From assembly GCA_963922205.1 (NCBI GenBank), contig CAWUHX010000027.1:310001-374000 (forward strand): a stretch of 64,000 nt of DNA, in the 5' to 3' direction. The DNA comes from Romanomermis culicivorax. Its lineage: Eukaryota; Nematoda; Enoplea; Mermithida; Mermithidae. Under the pieces are notes generated by a model. It saw only the letters and a list, made by a program, of their open reading frames with translations, was not told where the DNA came from and did no database searches. This document shows, piece after piece, positions 54,111-64,000 of the stretch; the first letter of the stretch is position 1, and each line of letters begins with the position of its first letter. A program made the position numbers and the translations under genes.

Positions 54111-54890
54111 AAAATTTTGGCCATACATCCTAAGGCAACACAAAAAAAAGTTTGGTACCACGGATCCTACCAGTCTCAAAAAATTTTCAACGATTCTTCG
54201 AAACTACGGAAGGGCCGCGTTTTTCTGCTAAAAAGTAACGTGCTAAAAGTCTGACTACAGTGAAGAGCGACCGTCTTAACCATGAAATCAAACGAGCTCT
54301 GAAAAGTCACGAACTTGATTGAACTGTTAGATGAAATATGAAAACTCAATGTTCTGTCATTAGCTTTTTTATTGATAGTCATTTTGTACTTTGTATTGCT
54401 TGTAAGAAAGTAAAAATTAAATGTTTTGTGATTATTGGCATAAACTTTGCAAAGATGAAAAGAAATCTATTTGTCTTATTGACAAAGCTCTCATATCATA
54501 TCACAAAGAAAATATCATGAAAGTAATAAAACTATAATCTTATTATAGTTACTTGAGTTCAGTAATGAAAGACTTGAACTCCATTTACACTGAAAAGTCT
54601 ATAAAATTTTGCATAGATGTAATGCATACAGGAACATTTTCGTTAATGTTGCCAAGTTCTCAAATGAAGTGTCAATGTTGTAATATTGATGATCACCCTT
54701 ATTTTATGCAAACATATTCAGAAAATAAATTCCTAAAAGTCTCTTGTCATTTGTAGGTCTATGAGAAAAACGCGGCCCTAGTTTCGAAAAATCGTTGAAA
54801 ACTTTTTGAGACCGGTTGGATCTGTGGTACCAAACTTTTTTTTGTGTTGCCTTAGGGCGTTTGGCCAAAATTTTTTCTCTTCAAGGGGCC
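54108..54890. mobile_element. Foldback element with about 125-bp inverted repeats
   Basis: The left arm (about 54108-54235) contains GGCCATACATCCTAAGGCAA, AAAGTTTGGTACCACGGATC and GGGCCGCGTTTTTCT. The right arm (about 54760-54890) carries the inverse: AGAAAAACGCGGCCC, GATCTGTGGTACCAAACTTT and TTGCCTTAGGGCGTTTGGCC. The 520-bp centre holds two short plus-strand frames (54338-54520 and 54553-54756, the latter with MKCQCCNIDDHPYF) that I cannot assign. Confidence 0.7.
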
Positions 54891-55461
54891 ATTTCTGCAT
54901 CATCGTTTATGATGTGGACAGATGTGTAATACCATAATTTTTTCACGCAGGGCAATGATTTGGAAATATTAAATAATTGATGTTCGATTAATATGTTACA
55001 CATGGAAATACTCATGCATCAGTATAAAGATCTGTAGTATAAAGTTTACATGTTGTATTCTTTGATATGGTTGGGGCTTGTGGAGTCAGGCAGGAGTGGG
55101 ATCCCAGGGTTCGTCCTTAATGTACGTATTTCCCATGCCCACGCTTACCCGATTAACTTAACTAATAGTACTTAAACCCGACACTGATTACCCTACTAAT
55201 TAAGGAAAGGTACTTCCTTAATTGTCTCCCGAATTAAAATAAACACAAGAAAGAAAACCTTTCTTAAACTTTTACCTTACGCAACAAAAACACTTACTTA
55301 CAAAACAGGGCTGGGCGAGAGTATAAAGAATTCACTCCCACGCACTAGGGAGAAAAACAAATTAGAAAGGGGCGTGCGAGGAGGCAACGAGTACGTTACG
55401 AAAACCAATGATAAACGTATGTTATAAAAACAATAATATTGCACACACAGAGAGAGCCAGC

Positions 55462-56401
55462 CAGTGTTACCAACTTCTGCCTTCGAAATCCCAAAAAAAA
55501 CCCAATTTTGGGAAAAAACCCCAAAATTTTCAAAACATATATGTATGGAACAATGCTCAATTTAGCATAATTGTATGATAAAACAACACATTCTTCAAAA
55601 TTTTTATTCAAATTTCATCCAAAACTTCATCGACTTCATTAGCACACACAATATCATCATTATCATTTTCAAACTTTTTAAAATCATACATTTTTACATT
55701 GAAGTTTTTCAACATTGACTGAGTTACATTCATGGAAAAACAACTTTCACCACGCAGAGCTAAACAATAACGAACAGTCAAAATTCCGTTGAACATTTCA
55801 ACACTCATACGATTGCTCAACTTATTTTTCACTACATTCATAATCGAAAAAACTCTTTCGACAGCAGTGAGAAAAAAAATTCCGTCGAGCATTTCAACGA
55901 ATAGGACTATGAGCACTATCTTCGTCCGACATTATGTTATTATTAATCTTAATACAAATAGCATAATATTATCAATTATACTGTTTTTCTGCGATGCGAC
56001 ATCATTTTCTTAATAGACATAATGTATGAGCCTAAAATGTTTTTCCTAATTTTCAAAAAATTCTTAATTCCCTAGAAAACGCTGAAAAACGTCGGAATAC
56101 TCGATAAAATCTCGATAATTAGGAAAAAGTCCAAAAAATCTTCATAGTTGCAAAAAAATATTAGACTAAAAAAGGAGAAAAAGCACTAAAGAAAAACGGT
56201 GATGATGAATGATACTTTGTAAAAAATACAGTATTCTACTTTAAAAAGTAATTACTACTTGCTGAACAGAATCCCCCAAAAAACCCCGAATTTAAAAAAA
56301 AACCCAGAAGAAAACCCCACACTAGGTAAAACCCCAAAAAAACCTCAAATTGAAAAGAAAACCCCAAATTTTGGGGAAAAACCCCGCAGTTGGCAACACT
56401 G
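55462..56401. mobile_element. 940-bp hAT element with transposase fragment (TSD GAGCCAGC)
   Basis: Ends CAGTGTTACCAACT and AGTTGGCAACACTG are inverted repeats of the widespread animal hAT type. They are flanked by perfect GAGCCAGC duplications (55454-55461 and 56402-56409). Subterminal regions carry repeated AAAACCCC / GGGGAAAAACCCC motifs. A C-terminal transposase fragment lies at 55608-55916 on the minus strand. Confidence 0.9.
55608..55916 (-). pseudogene. hAT transposase C-terminal dimerisation domain
   Basis: A 102-residue frame with FFLTAVERVFSIMNVVKNKL, SNRMSVEMFNGILTVRYCL and an acidic tail (NDDIVCANEVDEVLDEI). The ERVFS..N..K..L.NRMS pattern is the conserved dimerisation region that ends hAT transposases. 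The acidic tail is a normal end for the protein. The BED finger and DDE catalytic core are missing: sequence upstream, in minus-strand sense, between 55917 and the element end is only subterminal repeat and unassigned DNA. This element is therefore an internal-deletion derivative. Confidence 0.75.
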
Positions 56402-56690
56402 GAGCCAGCGCACGCGTACTGACGTGCACTACAATAAGACAGCTGTTGATGGTCCGCGTCGCTCACTCCACTTGGTACTTGCTGGCCTCATGCGCGGTTT
56501 GACAAAAATGACGAAATCGGCGGAAACACACTACAACATACAGATCTGTGCATTTGCAGGTCGACACACGTAATAGACTTGTTGAGTCTCATTGTCAAGT
56601 GGTTTTTTCTTCCTTTTCACTTAAAAATCTTTCCCTTACATCTGATGACATAACTTTAGGGATATAAATAGTCTTACAAAATTTCTGACT

Positions 56691-57454
56691 AACTCAAGCA
56701 AACCTTCTATTCTCAAGAAAACAACCAAATTCTAAAACGTAAACATAATGAAGCCATCAATCGATTTATCCATTCCAATCCTATTGTAGGTCTGTCAGAA
56801 TATATTGTTACTAGTCTATTAGAAAGTGCTCCGATGGGGCAGAACAAAGAATATACTTGCTTGGTTAGTTGCGAAGCTAAAAAAACAGACTATAGTCTGT
56901 TTTTTTCAATTGCTTATAATGCAAAAATGCTGAAAGTACGTACGCATGCAGAATTTCGTGATGAGATAATATCGTTGTCGACTGTATGCTAGGAATCGAT
57001 TAACCGGCGGCTGTAAACCGTGACTGAACTCCCAACTTAACTCGACAACTCTTTTAAAAATGATTCCCGTCCGATGCGAGAAATGTCGAAAAAAATTTCG
57101 CACGGCTAAAAAAATATTCGCTCTGCTCAGAAAAAGCTAAGCAAATGACCAGCGATGCGCCGGATTTTGAGATTTGAACTGTCAAAAGCACACCAATTGT
57201 ATAACGATGTCGGGGATGGAGTCTCATTTCAACAACGATCTTAATACCCGAATTTTTTTTCTTAAATGAGAACCATGTGCGAAAATTTTTTTTCTCATTT
57301 CCAACTTTTTTCCTAATAGCCTTCAATTCCGTCAATAACTTCAATTACCGCGTTTTTTTCCCGTCGTACAGTATAGTGCGCACACGCGCGGTAATTGAAA
57401 AGCAGTGTATACTTCAGTTCATCTTTTTTCGGTTACAAGCATTTAAAAAACAGA
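56691..57454. other. Unassigned stretch
   Basis: It contains a palindrome AAACAGACTATAGTCTGTTT at about 56884-56905, made of two inverted ends of the CAGACTATAG family, and an AGCGATGCGCCGG hairpin remnant near 57152. Frames 56906-57103 and 57054-57344 have no recognisable domain. Confidence 0.35.
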
Positions 57455-57980
57455 CTATAGGTTTTTGTGAACCTGGGTGAGAGTTTAAAAAATTCGCTCT
57501 TGTTATATTGAATTTTAATTCTTTCGCATTAAAAATTTTTCATCTCTGAGAAAAAGTATATTCTGCAGCATCGTGCGTTTTTTCCTTCCCCTGGAATCAA
57601 CTACAGTAAAATTTTTTATGCGAAAATTATATGCAATGATGCCAATGGGTGACCTCACTCAAATCTACAGAATTGGTAAACTGGTTGCATTCCAACTCCT
57701 GACCGATTCAAAACTAGCGTCTCACTCCAGCTAAAAAATAGTGAGGGAGGCATATTATAGTCATTCTCAGAACTATAAAGAAACTTGAGGTTGGCTCCAC
57801 TAACCCAGCATGAGGATAATCTTCAGAATTGAATTGCCGATCCTCAGTTTATGCTAGTTGCAATGTTGATATTATTTTCTTCCGGCGCACAAACAACGCT
57901 CACTTCAAGATTGACTAATACCAAGGTTTAAGTTTGAGTTCGGGAATTGTAGATATTTTTATATTTATTTGCTTTAGAGA

Positions 57981-58952
57981 CCGGGTTTTTTTTCCGCACG
58001 CCTTCATCCGCACCGTGCGGAAATGACCCAAAATTTTTTCCGCACACGAAAATTTTTTCGTTCGAAGTTTAGATCATTTGAAAAATGTGTGAAATGAGCG
58101 AAAATTATAGATTGCCAAGAAAATAATGTAAAGTATCCGTTTTTCTGGCTCAAAAACATTATTTTAGCTTGATTAAACAAAATTAATAGTTGCTGCTGTC
58201 ATTTCTGTGATTAGAGCCGATGATTTATAGATTCCAATCGATTTTCCAATTGATTCAATTTCTACATTTTGATACCTATTCTAGAATGCTGGAAAATTAG
58301 CATTTTCGACCTTTATCTCTAAAATAAGAGGTTTGCATTTTCAGTCGAAAATCGTGTAGTTTCCCAATCACAATTTTCAACAAAATCCGAACCTAATACT
58401 GAAGATTACTAATTGATGAATGGGATGAGGAACTTCAAATCATGAAAACCATGCACACTTAACTTCCGATGCGTCACACCAGAGAATTTTTGAACAAAGG
58501 AGCTACTGAAATGTTGGAAAATGTATTCTAGAGATAATTTGTAATACTTTCGGTTTAGATTTTTCCTAGAAAAATGATGGTATTAAATAAATGTGTGGAG
58601 AAATGTAGGGAAAATCAGCAAATTCGTATGACAATTCCAATTCACACTACAAAGTAACGAGTTTTACTCACTCTAGCAGAGACATTATAAGATTGATGGA
58701 AACAATCAGGGACAACGGAGAAATCAAAGCAAACTTATTTTTGGCTGCGCTTCAGCTAAATTGTAGTTAATACTATAAATTATTTTCTTTGCCGGCGCGG
58801 TGCTTTTGACCATCTAAATTGCACCAAAATGCACCTATTCATCAATGCCAGCAGTAGAAACGCCCAAAAAAATTCCCGTTCTGTGCGAAAAATGCTCAAA
58901 AATTTTTCCGCACAGCCCAAAAAAGTCCGCACTGTGCGGAAAAAATACCCTG
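57981..58952. mobile_element. 972-bp hAT-type element, TTTTTTCCGCAC family (TSD TTTAGAGA)
   Basis: Ends CCGGGTTTTTTTTCCGCAC and GTGCGGAAAAAATACCCTG are inverse relatives. They are flanked by perfect TTTAGAGA repeats (57973-57980 and 58953-58960). Subterminal CCGCAC/GTGCGG motifs recur at both ends. The interior is non-coding, and the small relative 38141-38307 looks like a deletion derivative. Confidence 0.85.
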
Positions 58953-59114
58953 TTTAGAGATAAGGAAATTGTGCGAAAATGTTGGTGCAACCAGACAAGT
59001 CGAGCTATATACATTGAGCTCGTTATAATCCTGATGACATCGAGATTATACCAAACTTGAGATCGAACCGAGTCGCCTTTTTGTTCGAGATTATCTTGAG
59101 CTCGAGCTTAGACT

Positions 59115-59330
59115 CCTTTAGTGAAACTAAATAATTGATATTTGATTAATATGTTACTCATGGAAAAACTCACGCATCAGTATAAAGATTTGTAATATAA
59201 AGTTTGAAGTTCAGCGTAATAGACTTGTTGAGCCTCATTGTCGTATGACTTTCTTCCTTTTCGATTAAAAATCATTCTCTTGCGTCTGATGACATAACTT
59301 TAGCGATATAAATAGTTTTACAAAATTAGC
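59115..59330. repeat. Repeat copy B (contiguous version of 54955-56690)
   Basis: A single uninterrupted copy of the repeat whose sister is split by the 1.5-kb insertion. It serves as the empty-site reference for that insertion. Non-coding. Confidence 0.6.
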
Positions 59331-60149
59331 TTACAAAATTTAAAAAAATGAGCTGCACATGCATGGTTGGAAGATGTGTTGATGTACTCAGCTGCAAAAT
59401 ATATTTTTACACAGACATGGAGGATTTTTTAATGAGAAGGAATGAAAATCGAATATTACAAAATTGGATTTTTTAAACTCTCGCCCAAGTTCACGAAAAC
59501 CTAGTCCACCCCTTTTTCTAGCTTGGCAACTAATGAAAACCTTCATTGAAACACATTGACGTTTTAACTTTGAGCATCTTCACATAAAAGAAACAATAAA
59601 AAACAATCTTAAAGCTAGCCTTCGTTCGAAAAAATTGCCTTGTTCCTCAAAACGTTTATTTTGGGAAAAAATTTTGGAAGAAAATGAAAATTTTTTAGCT
59701 CTATTAGCCAAATGGGGAAAAAGTTTTTATCTAACTTCCCCTAAATGTAGCATTTTAAACTTGAATACACTTAAAAGGAATAAAATAGTTACTATCGGCC
59801 GTATTGCGGCATACATAAAATACCAAATAAATTAGCACAGGTTTTTATGTACAGCCGCAATTTATCAAATTTTAATGTGTTTCAGTGCTTTTATACCCTA
59901 AATTCATTTAGTTTTATCATTACTTTACCGAAAATTTTCAGGGTCTTTCCTGGGGAAAAATTTTTGGAGAAAAAACACGCTGCACCAAAAGTCAAATTCG
60001 GCACTTAATCTAAAAAAGATGCTAATTCAAGTGTAAATTACACAAACTGGCAACATTATTCAATCAATATTCATTTCAATTTTCATTATTTTCAATTTCC
60101 TCGCGTTTTTTCCTAATTTATACGGTGATTCTCCGTTAAGCGCAGCAAA

Positions 60150-60957
60150 ATTCAAACAAACCAATTTGTTGGAAAAGCCCCAAAACCTCAAAAATAAAAA
60201 TAAAAATCCCCTAAACAACCCCTAGAAAAACCTCAACGCCTCGAAAAACCCCTAGATTTGGGGAAAACCCCCTAAAGGCGGATTCATACTTCATCCGGCA
60301 TCGGGCATCTGAAAAAAGTCTATTCTTAGATTTTTCATCCGGCAAATCGTCCGGCAATCCGGCACCGGATGACGTCATTTTTTTTCCCCACACTGCCGAA
60401 GAGTAGAAACAGTTTGTACTTTTCCGGATGCCGGAAAGCATATTTTGTATGTGATTTCAATTGAAGCGCGTGTTTGATTGGTTTTTGCATATACAATGTA
60501 TGCGAGAGATATCGATTTTTTTAGTTGAGGCAAAATTTTGTGTTTTTAATCATGGCGTTCGTTTAATTTTTGATTGCTGAGTATTTTGTATGTTTTTTTC
60601 GCTCTTCACATTAAAAAAATGCTAGATCAAGAATATCTTGTTCGTCTGACATCATCAACTAATAATTCCGGGTAGACTTGGAAAATAATATTGTATATAT
60701 TTTTCATACGCCATTTTTTTTGAAACAAAATATTGAACAGATTTCAAAGTATTGAAACATAGTAAAATCAAGGATAAATTGTCATCCGGCCTTTCCGGCA
60801 CCGGAAGAAGTATGAATTGCCATCCCATTCGGCAACTTGCCGGAAGCCAAATTGCCGGATGCCGGAAGCCAAATTGCCGGATGCCGGACACTGAATGCCG
60901 GAAGCTGAAAATAATTTGCCGGATGAAGTATGAATCCGCCTTAACACGGCAACACTG
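60150..60957. mobile_element. Truncated hAT end (GGCAACACTG type) interrupted by a Harbinger MITE
   Basis: The sequence near 60175-60272 has the same CCCCTAAA / AACCCC / GATTTGGGGAAAA subterminal pattern as the hAT element at 55462-56401. The terminus itself, CACGGCAACACTG, is found at 60945-60957, beyond the inserted MITE 60276-60941. The left end of this hAT copy and its target duplication were not found. The frame 59635-59835 lies just outside and is unassigned. Confidence 0.6.
60276..60941. mobile_element. 666-bp PIF/Harbinger-type MITE (TSD TAA) with CCGGATGCCGGA tandem repeats
   Basis: Ends AGGCGGATTCATACTTCATC and GATGAAGTATGAATCCGCCT are perfect inverted repeats flanked by TAA (60273-60275 and 60942-60944). 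The repeats extend inward through CCGGCA/TGCCGG. Near 60780-60900 there are tandem copies of CCGGATGCCGGAAGCCAAAT type, giving a strongly CCGG-enriched block. No transposase; frames here translate the repeats. Confidence 0.85.
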
Positions 60958-61196
60958 GGTACGCGAACTAGGTTGTCGCGACCGCGCCAGGCATTAGTTT
61001 AGACCTTGCGCATTAAATCTAAACACACTTGGGACAACATTAACCAGTGCACATAGGCAATGCTTGTATTATTATATAATACCCTCGTGTGTGTCTCAAG
61101 CACAAGGCATCGGATAAGCAGATACCTATGGATAAGCAGATATATATATGTTGTAACGTGGCCGAGACTTTTAATTACTTCTCACCCTATATGAAC

Positions 61197-63345
61197 GCGG
61201 GGGGGTTTGGGGGGGTTTTGACCCCCAGCAGATTTTTATTGACCCCCAGCATATTCTTGCTGACCCCCAGCAGATTTGACTCAACTAGCTATGATTGAGA
61301 ACTTGACGAAGGAAAATGAGCAAGAGAGAAGAGAAGGTTGTCACAAAAATGGAAATGATGCTGTAGTTCAACAATTTTTCTAAACAAAGCATACTTGATT
61401 CCAAAAGAGTAACATTAAAACTTCAAAAAGTGCTGTCTAAGCAAATTATTTATCATATCTATCTAATATAGTTGTGGAAATATGCTGTTTGGACGTTAGA
61501 AGATCTTTCTAAGACCTTTTTTTCATTATCAGGAACGAAAAAAAAATTTGTATTCCACCCCCAGTCCTGGCTGACCCCCAGCAGAATTTTTATGCTGTGC
61601 ATGTATGCTTCTCGCTCATTAGCCATTGCACTTATGACTATCAAACAAGGATGTTAAGCATCCCCAAGGAGTCCACTATACCTCAATTTTTTGAAAATTC
61701 ATTTATCTCAAACGGAAGTATACTTATCTGGTGTCTTATCTTTAAATCGGTTAAGTAAGCTAATTAAGTTAATTTTCAACATCTAATAAAATTTTAACGT
61801 CGTAAAATTATTTAATCGATGAGACGTATTCAACGAAAAAACCGCATTGAGATCGGTCAAACGAGACAGGGGCAAATCGATGTCGAATTATTTTCGCGAT
61901 AAATATAATATGTAGAACACCCGGCATTGACAAGGTCCATCTTTTCTATTTTATATACGTCACAATGCAAGTCTCATGCACGACTCTTCAAGGGGCGAAC
62001 GCAGAGCGTTCTTCGAAACAGCTGTTATTGACAGGCAAAATTATCATACATATTTACAGTCATATAATTCAAAAACAAATTATGCAATATAGATGCGCGG
62101 CTGTTGTAGTGGTGCGTCCGGCTGTTCATTGCGCGCATGCCCCGCACAGAACCACAATTTCTGAACCATACACGTGGCTCGATTAGCGCAGTTGCATAGC
62201 GCAGGCCGCCGGCCACGTGGATTTGGGCACACGAAACGATCTAGAGTTGTGGATACATTCGGAATACCAATACACAACGAGAGCCAAAATGAGAGATGAA
62301 AACATTATTCGGGATAACGAGATTTTTTTCAATGAGATCAAAATAGAAATAAGATTTTATATGTTCGGGATACCGAGAATTCGTTATGCCGATTCATTCT
62401 TGATATGGATACATTCGGTATACCGACACACAACGTTCAATTTACCAACATGTTAAAATCATAAAACTGCTGCAGAACGAATGATATTTTATATTTTTAT
62501 GATTTTCTGCCAAATCCTATTCCACATAGGATTAGAAATTTGTGAGCAAATTTTAATTCTGTCTTTTAATCCCGACGGTGAAAATCCTGACCGGTCAGAC
62601 TACCTAAAAAAAGTGGGGTTGGGTATTACCTTGGTTTTACGTCTGGAAATCCATTTACCACGCAGGTAAAAATCACTTACTGGCCAGTTGATTGGATAAA
62701 AATGACCAACTGATACGCCAAATTTTGGGAAGTACCATATCGGATATGCCTATTTGAAAAACAAGTCAATGGGAAATCTATTTTTGAAAATGATATTTAT
62801 TATTTATTATTTATTTAGTAGTCGCTTTTTGGAAGTAGGTTCAGTTTGAGAAAAAGTGTCTGTTATATGTCTACATTATCGAATGCGTTGTTGACTTGGG
62901 GGGCAAGTCATGTGGGAAGACTCGCAAACTATAAGATGAAAAGCATACATGCACAGCATAGAAATTCTGCTGGGGGTCAGCCAGGACAGGGGGTGTAATA
63001 CAAAATTTTTTCTCGTTCTCGATAACAAAAAAAAAGTCTCAGATAGGTATTCTAACATATAAGCAGCATATTCTTCAACTTATATTAGTCAGATATGTGA
63101 AATTATTTATTTAGATTGCACTTTTTAAAGTTTTAATGTTCCTTTTTTGAAATCAAGTATATGCTTAACTACAGCATCATTCCAATTTTTATGACGACTC
63201 TCTCTTCTCTCTTGCTCATTTTCCTTCGTCATCTTCTAGATCATTGACGAGGTAGGTATTCAAACTTGCTGGGCATCAGCAAGAATCTGCTGGGCATCAG
63301 CAAGAATCTGCTGGGGGTCAAAACCCCCCCAAACCCCCCACGTGC
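61197..63345. mobile_element. 2.1-kb foldback element with about 450-bp inverted arms (GACCCCCAGCAG family)
   Basis: The left arm 61197-61660 starts GGGGGGGTTTGGGGGGGTTT. It carries repeated GACCCCCAGCAGA motifs, ATGAGCAAGAGAGAAGAGA near 61316, and GTATTCCACCCCCAG then TTTTTATGCTGTGCATGTAT near 61550-61600. The right arm 62880-63345 carries the inverse of each in reverse order, ending AACCCCCCCAAACCCCCCA. The 1.2-kb centre is unrelated non-coding DNA. No coding sequence recognised, so it is non-autonomous. Confidence 0.75.
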
Positions 63346-64000
63346 ATGTTATGGTAAAGGGACATATAGTTATTGTAGTTCTAAGCAACTTACTCATGGG
63401 TTAATGAGAGGAAATTACAATGCGCGAGTGAAGAGCTTGAGAGGTAGTGGTAGCATCATAGGCATTATGTATATGCAATGACAAAGAGATTCAGACCAGT
63501 GAGAGAAAGAAGAGTACTATATCAAGATGTTATATGGAGGTCGGAACCATACAACAAACCCCGTGGATGTGGCGGTTTACCTCTGCCCACTTTTTTCATT
63601 TTTTCTACACTGGCTAATTGGCTCCGACGGTCAAAATTTTAACCCTAGCCAATCCGAATTTCAACAAACCAAAACTAAAAAGGTTTATAAACGAACGTAG
63701 TAGTAAACAACCATGTTTTTTCAATAAATTTATTCAAAAACGCTCTTCAACATCATAGTAGACCCATATAACAGATCAATCATTTTGAATACGTTTTCAA
63801 TTGCACTCAGAATAATAAGGCTCGCATATTATATCAGTCATTTTCAATCATTTCTTTTGCTGATTTGACCGAATGCAATAGTTTAATATAATTTTGCATA
63901 GTTTAAACACTTAAAAATCATAATTATTTCAATGTCTCATTGTCATGTATCATCTTTTTTCGTAGAACTGTCGACGCAACATTAATATGCTTCTGTCTCA
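63346..64000. other. Unassigned stretch at the right edge
   Basis: No gene or bounded element seen. The frame 63266-63481 begins in the inverted arm and is a by-product. Confidence 0.35.

Larger units (their letters stand above)
54955..56690. repeat. Repeat copy A, split by a 1.5-kb insertion (sister copy at 59115-59330)
   Basis: TAATATGTTAC, CATGGAAA, CATCAGTATAAAGAT and TATAAAGTTT near 54985-55050, plus AATAGACTTGTTGAG, TCTTCCTTTTC and TGATGACATAACTTTAG near 56572-56665, match a single contiguous stretch at 59115-59330. In copy A the two halves are separated by about 55052-56570, which includes the hAT element 55462-56401. Confidence 0.6.
57455..59503. mobile_element. Possible TA-flanked element with GGTTTTTGTGAACC-type ends
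   Basis: GGTTTTTGTGAACCTGGGTG followed by AGAGTTTAAAAAA near 57456-57490 is inverted at 59462-59503 (TTTTTTAAACTCTCGCCCAA, GTTCACGAAAACC). TA precedes the left end and follows the right end, which would suit a Tc1/mariner-type MITE. It encloses the hAT element 57981-58952 and repeat copy B (59115-59330). Confidence 0.4.

Noticed and set aside
62165-62235. tRNA-like GATTAGCGCAGTTGCATAGCGC stretch
   Set aside because: An A-box-like segment is present but no B box or foldable cloverleaf follows at the right distance.
1-64000. CRISPR arrays, bacterial operons, rRNA genes
   Set aside because: No regularly spaced repeats with unique spacers, no Shine-Dalgarno-led gene strings and no rRNA-like conserved blocks; the content is eukaryotic repeat DNA.

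Overview
The window reads as an AT-rich animal (invertebrate-type) nuclear genome segment made almost entirely of transposable elements and virus-derived relics. No complete host gene could be recognised. The evidence for a eukaryote is spliceosomal-type intron signals, pol III-type A/B boxes, several DNA-transposon superfamilies with their diagnostic target-site duplications (TSDs), a Ty3/gypsy-type long terminal repeat (LTR) retroelement and a Polinton/adintovirus-like gene block. I cannot name the species.

Layout. 1-1951 is unassigned. 1952-4041 is a TA-flanked pogo/Tc1-like element with a degenerate PHD-like finger. 5.1-9.2 kb is a nested cluster of hAT-type elements: five separate insertions plus one inverted pair, each with an 8-bp TSD. 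The same families recur in the opposite orientation at 14.7-17.3 kb. Between the two clusters lie an inverted-terminal-repeat element carrying a three-finger C2H2 protein (about 10.27-13.35 kb) and a 98-bp satellite array (13.36-14.11 kb).

18.06-22.84 kb holds a decayed Polinton/Maverick-type gene block on the plus strand. In order it contains a chromodomain integrase, an adenain-type cysteine protease, a small membrane protein, two structural-type proteins, and an F54H12.2-like capsid candidate containing a likely 62-bp intron. I saw no DNA polymerase, packaging ATPase or terminal repeats. The genes overlap or abut, as in a viral operon, but most are broken by stops or frameshifts.

22.8-36 kb is mostly non-coding: a tandem duplication, minisatellites, a second (inverted) block of the 98-bp satellite, a Harbinger transposase fragment, and a hAT-type element nested in a CGTACGGC-rich repeat. 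36.2-39.3 kb holds a head-to-head Harbinger derivative, two small hAT MITEs (miniature non-autonomous elements) and an 821-bp Harbinger element with a TTA TSD.

39.6-51.6 kb is a 12-kb LTR retroelement on the minus strand. It has two roughly 650-bp LTRs, a polypurine tract and a possible primer-binding site. Its coding remnants lie in the unusual order gag, envelope-like glycoprotein, protease, reverse transcriptase, integrase C-terminus. 53-64 kb holds further inverted-repeat elements, two TSD-flanked hAT elements, a Harbinger MITE nested in a hAT end, and a 2.1-kb foldback structure.

How it fits together: at least twelve 8-bp-TSD insertions, many nested in one another, make this a repeat graveyard built by successive hAT and Harbinger bursts over older LTR and Polinton insertions. 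All calls come from reading the sequence by eye; no homology search was run.
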